Part shown: in pieces, positions 46,170 through 54,623 of the stretch | Numbering within the stretch: position 1 is the first letter of the stretch | How the letters are laid out: every line of letters starts with the position of its first letter | NCBI GenBank assembly: GCA_001655195.1 | Contig: LPNY01000122.1 | Coordinates: 23,194 to 87,193, forward strand | Length of the DNA stretch: 64,000 bases | Source of the DNA: Arcobacter sp. EP1 | Lineage (GTDB): Bacteria; Campylobacterota; Campylobacteria; Campylobacterales; Arcobacteraceae | Direction of reading: 5' to 3' | Translations under genes and position numbers: made by a program | Notes under the pieces: generated by a model | Database searches by the model: none | Seen by the model: the letters and a program-made list of their open reading frames with translations, nothing else | What the model was told of the DNA's origin: nothing

Positions 46170-46726
46170 ATATTTTAATATTAGGGATTGGTAATATCCT
46201 TTTTCAAGATGAAGGAATAGGGGCACATTTTATTCACTACTTAGATGAAAAATATGTGTTTTGTTCTAACGATACCACTGTTAGTATTATTGATGGTGGA
46301 ACACTAGCACAACGTCTTATTCCTGATATTGTAAAATATGACCAAGTTATAGTCGTTGATTGTGTTGATGCAATCAACTCTAAAGCTGGAGATGTTTACT
46401 TTTTTGATTTTGAGAAAACACCAAGTAATATTAACTGGCAAGGAAGTGCCCATGAAGTTGAGATGCTTCAAACACTTAATATGATTCAAATGCATGCGGA
46501 TCTACCATTAACCCATGTATTAGGAGTTATTCCTAAACGTGTTGCTGATGATACAACTTTTGAACTAAGTGCTGAAATTGTAACTGCTGTTTTAACTATG
46601 GAAGATACAATGATAAAACATCTTAAAACTTTAGGTGTAACTAGTCATGTAGTTAATGAAATAACAATCAAAGAGATTGCAGAAATATCTTACAAAAGAG
46701 AGATTAAAAATGGTCCTCAATTATAG
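46166..46726 (+). CDS. hydD: Hydrogenase 2 maturation protease
   Basis: 186 aa from GTG 46166, which overlaps the hydC stop. LGIGNILFQDEGIGAHF, GGTLAQR and SAHEVEMLQTL hold the metal-binding residues of HydD/HyaD peptidases. It should process HydB-2; each operon has its own protease, in line with the known one-protease-per-hydrogenase rule. The HupV-like protein needs none. Confidence 0.93.
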   Translation: MNILILGIGNILFQDEGIGAHFIHYLDEKYVFCSNDTTVSIIDGGTLAQRLIPDIVKYDQVIVVDCVDAINSKAGDVYFFDFEKTPSNINWQGSAHEVEMLQTLNMIQMHADLPLTHVLGVIPKRVADDTTFELSAEIVTAVLTMEDTMIKHLKTLGVTSHVVNEITIKEIAEISYKREIKNGPQL

Positions 46727-48353
46727 TTTTGAATACCTTTCAAATAACAATACCCTGATTAATTTTTTAATCAGAATCGCCGATGAGTCAAATATACCAT
46801 TTGAAATCGTACGTCAAAACTCTATTATTGATTTTTATTGTGAAGCTGATGTTGATACCCTAACAAGTTTTGCCAATAATATCTCTACTGATCTGCCTAT
46901 GTCTATTTTTCTTAAAAAAACAGAGGTTAAAGAAGTTGATCAGATGCCAAAGAAAACCCTTTTTGAAGATAGACAAAAGGAGTTTGAACTCTCATTTTGT
47001 CCAAAATGTCTTCGTGAGGTTGAAGATGAATCTTCACTGAACTATTACAATCCATTTACTACTTGTGATTTATGTGTTCCTTCAACAAAGCAGAATCAAC
47101 TAATCTATTCTCAAGATAATCAAGAAATTCACTATGAAAATTACAAAGAGCTATTTGTAAGAGTAGCTCAAAAAATAAGTGAGGGATTACGTCTTAAAGT
47201 GCAAACCCATAGTGGTACCTTTGTTTTTAAAAAGTATGAACCAACAGATTATGAGCCAAAATTACTGTGTTGTGATTTATTATCTTTATCAAAAACATTT
47301 GTTGCCTCAAAAGAGGAGTTAATCGCTTTAGCTTGTATTGAAAAACCTCAAATTAAGTTAGCATTTAATGCTATTTTTAAACAAAAACATAACCTGGATA
47401 TCGAGGGTGCTAACATAAATGTGGCAAATGACTTAATTCTTTATCTTTTGAGCCGTGAATTAACAGAACTTAATATTGAGTTTTTGCAGTATGTCAATGA
47501 GGATGCTGATATTTCGTTAAATTTTAACGAAGAGCCTCGTGAAAAAATCTTTGTTCCTAAAATTAACATTCTTGATAATAACCAAGTTGTTTTTTTACAA
47601 AACAGCAATTATGAACAGAGTCTAAATAGTATGTATCATAAGTTTGATGACAAAAACAAAGGACAATTTATGGTTTTATTACATGAAAATAATCTGCTTG
47701 ATAAAACAATTATAAACTTTTATAGCAGTAGCATAGATGATGATAATGTTGCCTTATACTCTAACAATATTGGAAGTTTCCTTGATATTTTAAACTATAC
47801 TTTGCCAAAGAGTATTGAAGATATTTTTAAAAGAATTGAAGAAGATGAAATCGGTAAAAAGCTTTTAGGAAATTATAAAAAAACTTTTCCAAAAGAGTAC
47901 GAATATGCTTTATCTTATGATATTTCGTATTTAAATAAAAAATCCATAAAAAGTTTTTGGAAAATAGTTCAAGTTATTTTAGGATTTGAACAAAGTGTTC
48001 TTGATTTAGCAACCTCGTGTTTACTTGAAAAAGGACCACGAATAGACTATAAACGTTTTGAACAAGATAAGATTTATAACCAAGAATTTGATTTTCTAAA
48101 ATTGATTCGAAGTGGAATAAGCTTTAAATTAGCAGGTGTTGAATCCAATACAATTTCCCTTGGATATGTGGAGAGTTATGCTCATTTTATTGCTTTGATC
48201 GTTGACGATGTAAACAGTGAAATACCCCTAGATGGAATCAGTTTATGTGGGGATCTTTTTGCAAATAATCTAATTTCAAATTTTATTTATAAAAGTATTA
48301 CTAAAAACTATAAAATATACTATAATAAGGACTTTGTAATTCAAGTATCTTAG
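46710..48353 (+). CDS. hydE: HydE-2, HypF-like hydrogenase accessory protein with zinc finger
   Basis: 547 aa from ATG 46710; the track of upstream frame starting at 46677 has no ribosome site, whereas GAGAG lies before 46710. It overlaps hydD by 17 bp. CPKC, 18 residues, CDLC reproduces exactly the C-x2-C-x18-C-x2-C finger of HypF, including the NPFTTC end. The C-terminal GVESNTISLGYVESY and LCGDLFANNL match HydE-1 and recall the HypF GGVFQN region with Gly-Asp in its place. It may hold or pass an intermediate during active-site assembly (inference). Confidence 0.75.
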   Translation: MVLNYSFEYLSNNNTLINFLIRIADESNIPFEIVRQNSIIDFYCEADVDTLTSFANNISTDLPMSIFLKKTEVKEVDQMPKKTLFEDRQKEFELSFCPKCLREVEDESSLNYYNPFTTCDLCVPSTKQNQLIYSQDNQEIHYENYKELFVRVAQKISEGLRLKVQTHSGTFVFKKYEPTDYEPKLLCCDLLSLSKTFVASKEELIALACIEKPQIKLAFNAIFKQKHNLDIEGANINVANDLILYLLSRELTELNIEFLQYVNEDADISLNFNEEPREKIFVPKINILDNNQVVFLQNSNYEQSLNSMYHKFDDKNKGQFMVLLHENNLLDKTIINFYSSSIDDDNVALYSNNIGSFLDILNYTLPKSIEDIFKRIEEDEIGKKLLGNYKKTFPKEYEYALSYDISYLNKKSIKSFWKIVQVILGFEQSVLDLATSCLLEKGPRIDYKRFEQDKIYNQEFDFLKLIRSGISFKLAGVESNTISLGYVESYAHFIALIVDDVNSEIPLDGISLCGDLFANNLISNFIYKSITKNYKIYYNKDFVIQVS

Positions 48354-48360
48354 GAAGGGT

Positions 48361-50601
48361 ATGACTAGTACATCCATAAAAGTTCAAGGGATAGTCCAAG
48401 GGGTTGGATTTCGCCCATATGTATATAACTTAGCACTACAATATAACTTAAAAGGTTATGTTAATAATGATGACCGTGGTGTTAACATACTCCTTCAAGG
48501 TTTTGAAGAGGACATAAATGCCTTTTTAAAAGAGCTTGAAACAAACCCTCCTATATTAGCAAAAATAGATAGTTTGGATGTTACTCAGACTCAAACTGAA
48601 ACTTTTTATAAAACCTTTGAAATCATTCAAAGTGAACAAAGTAATTCAAAGTCAACAATCATTTCTCCTGATATTGCAGTATGTGATGATTGTATTGATG
48701 ATATTCACAATTCAGATAATTTCCGTTTTAAATATGCCTTGACTAACTGTACTAACTGTGGACCGCGTTACTCTATTATTAAAACAGTTCCTTATGATCG
48801 TGTTAATACCTCAATGAATAAGTTTATTATGTGTGAAGCTTGTGGAAATGAATATATTGATCCAAGTAATCGACGTTATCATGCTCAACCAGTATCATGC
48901 GAAACCTGTGGTCCAAAAATTATTTTGCTTGATAATGAGGATAATGAAGTGTGTCATGATCTGTGTGCTATTGAACAAATTGCTACGTATATAAAAGCAG
49001 GTAATATTGTTGCTATCAAAGGAATGGGTGGTTTTCATATTATTTGTGATGCTACCAATGAACACAGTGTTGATGAGTTACGTATTCGAAAAAATAGACC
49101 CGATAAACCATTTGCTATTATGTTTAAAGATATCAATAATTTAAAAGAGTATGCAAAACTAACCCATGCTGAAGAAGAGATTATTTTATCAAAAGAGAAA
49201 CCAATTACTTTGGTTAAACGAATAAAAACACCAAAGTTAGCACGAAATGTTGCTCCCAATATTGATAGAATTGGTGTTTTTTTACCCTATACGCCGTTAC
49301 ATATTATTTTGTTTGAGTATTTAGATAATCCTATTGTTGCAACCAGTGCAAATTTAAGTAATGAACCTATTATTCGATCTAAAGATGAATTAATGGATAA
49401 GTTAGGAAATGTAGTTGATTATGTTTTGGATTTTAACCGAGATATTATTAATGCCTGCGATGATAGTGTGGTACAAAGTATTAATGATGAAATATTTGTT
49501 ATGAGAAATGCACGAGGTTTTGCACCCACCTCTATCAAACTTCCTAAAAAAGTCAATAAAAAGATTTTAGCAATTGGAGCAAACCAGAAAAATACAATCG
49601 CTTTGGCTTTTGAAGATAATCTTATTTTATCTCCCCATGTTGGTGATTTAAACTCTATTTCATCCATGGATTATTTTAAACGAACTATTGAGACCTTTAA
49701 ACGCTTTTATGATTTTGAGCCAGAAGTCATCATTTGTGATAAACATCCCAATTATGAAACAACCAAGTGGGCAACCTATGAGTGCAGTCAAAAACATTTA
49801 GAGCTAGTTCAAGTACAACACCACTATGCACATGTTTTAGCCACAATGGCAGAACATAATTTGGATGAAAAAGTATTAGCATTTGCCTTTGATGGAACAG
49901 GATTTGGAGATGATGGGAAAATTTGGGGTGGTGAGGTTTTTATTGCTGATAAAAATGAGTACGAACGTATTTACTCCTTAGACTATTTTAAACTTTTAGG
50001 AAGCGAAAAAGCAGTTCGTGAACCTAAACGTGTTGCCTTGTCACTTCTCTTTGATACCTACTCTTTTGAAGAGGTGCTAAGTTTAGATTGTCCAACGGTG
50101 CATCACTTTAACGATAGTGAATTAAAAGTGATGCATACAGTATGGGAAAGGGAACTCAATGCTCCTTATAGTTCCTCTATTGGTAGACTTTTTGACGCTG
50201 TTGCTTCATTAGCTGGAATTGCCCATGAACAATCTTATGAAGGTGAAACAGGACTAAAACTAGAACAACTTTATGACTGGCATAGAGCTCAAGCTTATGA
50301 GTATGAAATAGTTGATGGAAGAATTGATATTAAAAAAGCCATTCGTGCAATGGTAGAAGATAATGAATCTTCAGTTATTGCGACAAAATTTATTAATATG
50401 TTAAGTAATATTATTGTTGATATTAGTTTACAACATGAATCTTTACCAATAATTTTAACGGGTGGTGTTTTTCAAAATAAAACACTGTTAGAGCTAACAA
50501 GTAAACGTTTAGAAGTATTGGAAAAACGATATTACTACTCTTCTAAAGTACCTATTAATGACGCAGGAATAGCCGTCGGTCAAATCTATTCACAACTATA
50601 A
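48361..50601 (+). CDS. hypF: Carbamoyltransferase HypF
   Basis: 746 aa, full length. Acylphosphatase domain (1-90; GVVQGVGFRP-like VQGVGFRPYVYN with Arg, and GYVNND with Asn), two zinc fingers (C-DD-C-x18-C-TN-C, then CEAC...CETC), YrdC-like domain (about 200-380) and a Kae1-like domain with HHYAHVLA and GGVFQN. It makes the thiocarboxamide on HypE that becomes the CN ligands of the Ni-Fe site, needed for all three hydrogenases here. It starts 7 bp after hydE-2 and ends the operon. The other hyp genes (hypABCDE) are not in the window. Confidence 0.95.
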   Translation: MTSTSIKVQGIVQGVGFRPYVYNLALQYNLKGYVNNDDRGVNILLQGFEEDINAFLKELETNPPILAKIDSLDVTQTQTETFYKTFEIIQSEQSNSKSTIISPDIAVCDDCIDDIHNSDNFRFKYALTNCTNCGPRYSIIKTVPYDRVNTSMNKFIMCEACGNEYIDPSNRRYHAQPVSCETCGPKIILLDNEDNEVCHDLCAIEQIATYIKAGNIVAIKGMGGFHIICDATNEHSVDELRIRKNRPDKPFAIMFKDINNLKEYAKLTHAEEEIILSKEKPITLVKRIKTPKLARNVAPNIDRIGVFLPYTPLHIILFEYLDNPIVATSANLSNEPIIRSKDELMDKLGNVVDYVLDFNRDIINACDDSVVQSINDEIFVMRNARGFAPTSIKLPKKVNKKILAIGANQKNTIALAFEDNLILSPHVGDLNSISSMDYFKRTIETFKRFYDFEPEVIICDKHPNYETTKWATYECSQKHLELVQVQHHYAHVLATMAEHNLDEKVLAFAFDGTGFGDDGKIWGGEVFIADKNEYERIYSLDYFKLLGSEKAVREPKRVALSLLFDTYSFEEVLSLDCPTVHHFNDSELKVMHTVWERELNAPYSSSIGRLFDAVASLAGIAHEQSYEGETGLKLEQLYDWHRAQAYEYEIVDGRIDIKKAIRAMVEDNESSVIATKFINMLSNIIVDISLQHESLPIILTGGVFQNKTLLELTSKRLEVLEKRYYYSSKVPINDAGIAVGQIYSQL

Positions 50602-50661
50602 AACTTCTTTTTTCTAATATTCGTCATATAAGTGTCACAAATAATTTAATCATAATTATTA

Positions 50662-50667
50662 TATAAT
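50662..50667 (+). promoter_or_regulatory. Candidate -10 box of the chemoreceptor gene
   Basis: TATAAT in a very AT-rich 119-bp gap, 53 bp before ATG 50721. Several similar boxes lie nearby, so the choice is uncertain. Confidence 0.3.
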
Positions 50668-50720
50668 ATATTCAATTATTTAGTATTAATTATTCTTATA
50701 ATTAATATAAGGGGAAATGA

Positions 50721-53051
50721 ATGAATAAGCAGTCAATAGGTACAAAAATAGCCATTGTGGTTGTTGTAATCTCTTTAATTGTATTGGGAATTAGTTATGG
50801 TGTTTTACAATACTATAAAAGTCAAGCAATCGATGGTGTATATAGTCAAGTAGTGCACAAGTTACAAACAGAAGTTAAGAGTAAAATACAGGGTAAAAAA
50901 GATGTCGGTATCTCAAATGCGGTGAGCATTGCCAATGATGGACGTATTAAGAATGCACTGCGAACTAAAAATAGAGATGAGGCAATTTTAACACTTAAAT
51001 TTATAAGTGAAAAGATGAAAAAAAGTACGCCCTTTAAAAATATTAAAGTGCATGTTCATACTAAAGATAATCGTTCATTTGTTCGAGCATGGAAACTCTC
51101 TAAACATGGAGATGATTTAAGCTCTTTTAGACACTCTGTTGTAAAGGTTAACTCAACTAAAGAGGCTGTTAATACTTTTGAGTTAGGAAAAGCTGGACTT
51201 TCTTTACGAGCAGTTGTTCCTGTAAGTGATGATGATGGGACTCACTTAGGGTCATTAGAGTTTATGCAAGGATTAAACTCAGTTGCAAAAGCATTTAACA
51301 AAGAAGACGAGGGTTATCTTTTACTTATGGATATTTCAGTATCAAAAGTAAAACAGTTTAATAAATCAAAGACATTAAATAATTATGTGATTTCTCAAAA
51401 ATTTGTTAAACAGGATTTCTTGGAGGATGCAAAAACAATTAGTTTTAAAGAACTCTTTGATAAAAAATTCTTAATCACGGATAAGTATTTATATACCTAC
51501 GTTGATGTTAAAGATTTTAATAACAAACGTTTAGGATTCTCACTGGTTGGCGAGCCAATTAAAAAAGTTAATTTTGCAATTGATGTATCGAGCAATCTTA
51601 TTAATATGGCAATGATTCTAATCGTTGTTATGGTATTTATTTTAATCATTACTCTCCTTACTTTAGTGAAACGTTTAGTGGCAAATCCTTTAAACAATTT
51701 AAATGAGGCAATAACAAACTTAATCACTTCCAATGATGCAAGCTCTCGTGTGGATATTCAATCTGAAGATGAAGTGGGTGCTGTTGCCAAAAACTTTAAT
51801 AACTATTTACAAAGTATTGAAGATGGTATATTAAAAGAGAAAGAGGTGATTTTAGAAGCTGAGGGTGTTATGACTCGGGTTAGTCATGGTTGGTACAGTC
51901 AACTGCTCACAAAAAGTAGTGATAACGCTAGTTTAGAGATGTTAAAAACAAATATTAATAACATGATTTCAGATACTAAAGAGAACTTTAATAAGTTAAA
52001 TCTTGTATTAGAAGAGTATGCTCAATATGATTACCGAAAAGAGTTAATCATGGATAACATTGAAAAAGGTGGTGTTTTTGAACTGCTTATTAATGATATT
52101 AATAAATTACGAGATGCAATCACTTCTATGTTAGTAGAAAACAAAGCCAATGGGTTAACTTTACAAGAGAGTTCATCCATTCTACTAAGAAATGTTGATA
52201 CTTTAAATACTGCATCAAATCAAACTGCAGCATCACTTGAGGAGACAGCCGCTGCTTTAGAAGAAGTAACAAGTACTATTAGTACTAATACTCAAAATGT
52301 TGGTAAAATGAATACTTATGCCAATACCTTAACCCAATCAGCAACTACAGGGCATACCCTAGCAACACAAACAATGGAAGCTATGGACGATATTAATACG
52401 CAAGTCTCAACGATTAATGAAGCTATTACTATTATTGATCAAATTGCGTTCCAAACCAATATTTTATCCCTTAACGCAGCAGTTGAAGCAGCAACTGCAG
52501 GTGAAGCAGGAAAAGGGTTTGCCGTTGTTGCACAAGAGGTGAGAAACCTAGCAAGTCGAAGTGCTGAAGCTGCAAAAGAGATTAAAGATTTAGTTGAAAA
52601 TGCAACAAATAAAGCCACTGAAGGTAAAGAAATTACATCTAATATGATTGAAGGGTTTAATGAATTAACAGAAAATATTCAAAAAACAACAGAAATTATT
52701 AAAGATGTTGACCAAGCTTCAAAAGAACAACAAGCAGGAATTGAACAAATCAATGATGCAATTACAAGGCTCGATTCTCAAACACAACAAAATGCAAGTG
52801 TTGCAACTCAAACAAAAGAGATTGCTGATTTAACTACACATATTTCTCAAACCATTGTTGAAAATGCTGATAAAAAAGAGTTCGTTGGAAAAGCAGAAGT
52901 AAAAGCAAAAAAAGTACAAGTAGCACAAAAAACACAAAATGTAACTACTTCATCTGAAGTTGTTAAGCCTGTAAAACGTACTCCTGCACAACCAGCCAAT
53001 AGAGTTGTTTCAAATCCAAAAAATGATAGTGATGAATGGGAAAGTTTTTAG
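50721..53051 (+). CDS. Methyl-accepting chemotaxis protein with Cache-type sensor
   Basis: 776 aa. Membrane helix 1 (about 9-29), a periplasmic sensor of about 260 residues with double-Cache character ([35 protein letters not shown]), helix 2 (about 292-317), HAMP, then the MCP signalling helices with the conserved hairpin tip ([37 protein letters not shown]-like). The protein ends EWESF, close to the NWETF pentapeptide that docks CheR and CheB in E. coli, after a flexible linker. The ligand is unknown. It follows the hydrogenase operon, but nothing shows that it senses H2. Confidence 0.93.
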   Translation: MNKQSIGTKIAIVVVVISLIVLGISYGVLQYYKSQAIDGVYSQVVHKLQTEVKSKIQGKKDVGISNAVSIANDGRIKNALRTKNRDEAILTLKFISEKMKKSTPFKNIKVHVHTKDNRSFVRAWKLSKHGDDLSSFRHSVVKVNSTKEAVNTFELGKAGLSLRAVVPVSDDDGTHLGSLEFMQGLNSVAKAFNKEDEGYLLLMDISVSKVKQFNKSKTLNNYVISQKFVKQDFLEDAKTISFKELFDKKFLITDKYLYTYVDVKDFNNKRLGFSLVGEPIKKVNFAIDVSSNLINMAMILIVVMVFILIITLLTLVKRLVANPLNNLNEAITNLITSNDASSRVDIQSEDEVGAVAKNFNNYLQSIEDGILKEKEVILEAEGVMTRVSHGWYSQLLTKSSDNASLEMLKTNINNMISDTKENFNKLNLVLEEYAQYDYRKELIMDNIEKGGVFELLINDINKLRDAITSMLVENKANGLTLQESSSILLRNVDTLNTASNQTAASLEETAAALEEVTSTISTNTQNVGKMNTYANTLTQSATTGHTLATQTMEAMDDINTQVSTINEAITIIDQIAFQTNILSLNAAVEAATAGEAGKGFAVVAQEVRNLASRSAEAAKEIKDLVENATNKATEGKEITSNMIEGFNELTENIQKTTEIIKDVDQASKEQQAGIEQINDAITRLDSQTQQNASVATQTKEIADLTTHISQTIVENADKKEFVGKAEVKAKKVQVAQKTQNVTTSSEVVKPVKRTPAQPANRVVSNPKNDSDEWESF

Positions 53052-53053
53052 AA

Positions 53054-53091
53054 AAATTCAATTAGGAAGTTAATACTTCCTAGTTGAATTT
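53054..53091. terminator. Bidirectional terminator between chemoreceptor and lipoprotein genes
   Basis: A 17-bp stem (AAATTCAATTAGGAAGT and its complement with one G-T pair) and 4-base loop, A-rich on one side and T-rich on the other, so it can serve both convergent genes. Confidence 0.7.
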
Positions 53092-53109
53092 ACAAGTGTT
53101 AGTATTGTT

Positions 53110-53520
53110 CTATTTTAATACAATACTTCCTTGTGCAGAACAGTAAGTTGATGAGTGCCCTTTTACTCCAAACCAACCTTTTAGCTCCAGTTTACCATCT
53201 AAGATTTGTCCTTTATATGATTGCATCTTTTTCCCTTTAGCATGGGCTCTTAAAAATGCTTCTCCTTCAAATGAACCAGATTGAGACAAGGCAACCTTAA
53301 GTGTTTGATTATAAGGAAGACTCATGTGAACCATGCCATCTTGTATATATCCTGAAAGATACAGTGGGGAAGATGACCTACATCCAATTTGTGAGATTTT
53401 ACCATCAAAACTAGCGACAAATGTTTTGTTGTTTTTGTTTCCAAAAACTCTTTTTGGATCATGCGATGAGGCACAACCTATAAACAAAAATGCAATCAAT
53501 AAACTAATTAGATACTTCAT
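53110..53520 (-). CDS. Small lipoprotein of unknown function
   Basis: 136 aa with a lipoprotein signal peptide ending IGCAS (Cys16). The mature part is beta-rich, with two further Cys (IGCRSSS and TYCSAQG) that may form a disulphide. I do not recognise a family. AAAGGAG precedes the ATG. It is a single gene between terminators. Confidence 0.7.
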   Translation of the reverse strand: MKYLISLLIAFLFIGCASSHDPKRVFGNKNNKTFVASFDGKISQIGCRSSSPLYLSGYIQDGMVHMSLPYNQTLKVALSQSGSFEGEAFLRAHAKGKKMQSYKGQILDGKLELKGWFGVKGHSSTYCSAQGSIVLK

Positions 53521-53630
53521 AGTGGCTCCTTTATATTTGAATTATTTTAATAGAAGTTTAATAAAAGTAATCTTGTTATAAAAAAGTAGTTTGAAGAGTT
53601 TGAGTAGAAGTTTTAGATTATTTGTATTTA

Positions 53631-53658
53631 AATAAGAAGTTCAAAAGAACTTCTTATT
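53631..53658 (-). terminator. Terminator overlapping the end of the DUF3817 gene
   Basis: Perfect 12-bp inverted repeat (AATAAGAAGTTC and its complement) with loop AAAA. The stop codon of the gene at 53654 is part of the stem. Confidence 0.65.
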
Positions 53659-53941
53659 GTGCTTTTACTTTTCGTTCAATTACAAATGAACCAAAAGGGA
53701 TTAGTGAGTAGATAAACAGACGTGAACTGAAGTTCTTGTTCCACTCATATTTTCTCATAGCATCCCATAAAAATAAGACAAATAGAATAAATAGTACTCC
53801 ATGTGCCATTCCAAATACTTTTACTGGGTATGGGTTTTCTCCAATATATTTAATAGGCATTGCAATAAAAACTAGAATTAAATAAGATAGCCCTTCAATA
53901 TATGAGATAACGCGAAATCGTTTCAATGAATCTCTTAACAT
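53654..53941 (-). CDS. DUF3817 domain-containing membrane protein
   Basis: 95 aa, the typical size. RVISYIEGLSYLILVFIAMPIKY, PYPVKVFGMAHGVLFILFVLFLWDA and a last helix with SLIPFGSFVIE are the hallmarks of DUF3817, a three-helix inner-membrane protein of unknown function. GAGGA precedes the ATG. Confidence 0.9.
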   Translation of the reverse strand: MLRDSLKRFRVISYIEGLSYLILVFIAMPIKYIGENPYPVKVFGMAHGVLFILFVLFLWDAMRKYEWNKNFSSRLFIYSLIPFGSFVIERKVKAQ

Positions 53942-54087
53942 TTTACATCCTCAAAAGTTTTATAATAGCTGACATAATATCACGTAAATATTAATGGCAT
54001 ATTAATATTTTTTGCTAATATATTTTTATTGTAAACTTTGAATAGATAAGATACAATGAAAAATTAGATGATATTAAAGGAGTTATT

Positions 54088-54621
54088 ATGAATGATAGAT
54101 TACATGAAATCATTGCTCAATGTGCAGTCATTCACGAAACAAATATAAAAGAAGGAATAATTGATAATTTAGATGCAATTGAAGAGAAATTAGAAAGTAC
54201 GGATGATGATACCAAAGAGCATTATCTTAAACTTTTAATGCAATACTATTTTCAACAAAATAATTTAGAGGGTCTTCAAGGTTTACTGTTACAAGGCTTT
54301 AAATTTGATATGCGATTTGAGGATATTAAAGAGGCATTTATTCATATTAAAGAAGATGAAGAAAACGTTATCGAGTTTTTTGAAGATAATGTTGTGATGT
54401 TAAAAGATGTAATCGAAGAAGAACAGTTCCAAGATATGTATAACTATTTTCATTCACATGAAAACTATCAACACTATTTAGAAGACGCATTAGAGCTCAT
54501 AAAACGAAATCGTTACGTGTGTGCTCAAGCATACAAAAGTAAAACAGACTACGCAAAATTCTTTTTAAATGATGATTTATTAGATTCTCTTTTAAATGAT
54601 TTACCCTATTTATTCAAATAG
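54088..54621 (+). CDS. Hypothetical acidic helical protein
   Basis: 177 aa, rich in Glu, Asp, Leu and Tyr, all predicted helix by eye, without signal peptide or membrane segment. AAAGGAG precedes ATG 54088, and codon use matches neighbours, so it is a real gene. Repeating leucines and aromatic residues suggest an alpha-helical repeat or adaptor fold. I know no function. It ends 2 bp from the end of the convergent kinase gene at 54624. Confidence 0.7.
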   Translation: MNDRLHEIIAQCAVIHETNIKEGIIDNLDAIEEKLESTDDDTKEHYLKLLMQYYFQQNNLEGLQGLLLQGFKFDMRFEDIKEAFIHIKEDEENVIEFFEDNVVMLKDVIEEEQFQDMYNYFHSHENYQHYLEDALELIKRNRYVCAQAYKSKTDYAKFFLNDDLLDSLLNDLPYLFK

Positions 54622-54623
54622 GG

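Noticed and set aside
53333-53581. Plus-strand frame opposite the small lipoprotein
   Set aside because: No ribosome site; antisense to a gene with a clear lipoprotein signal and AAAGGAG.
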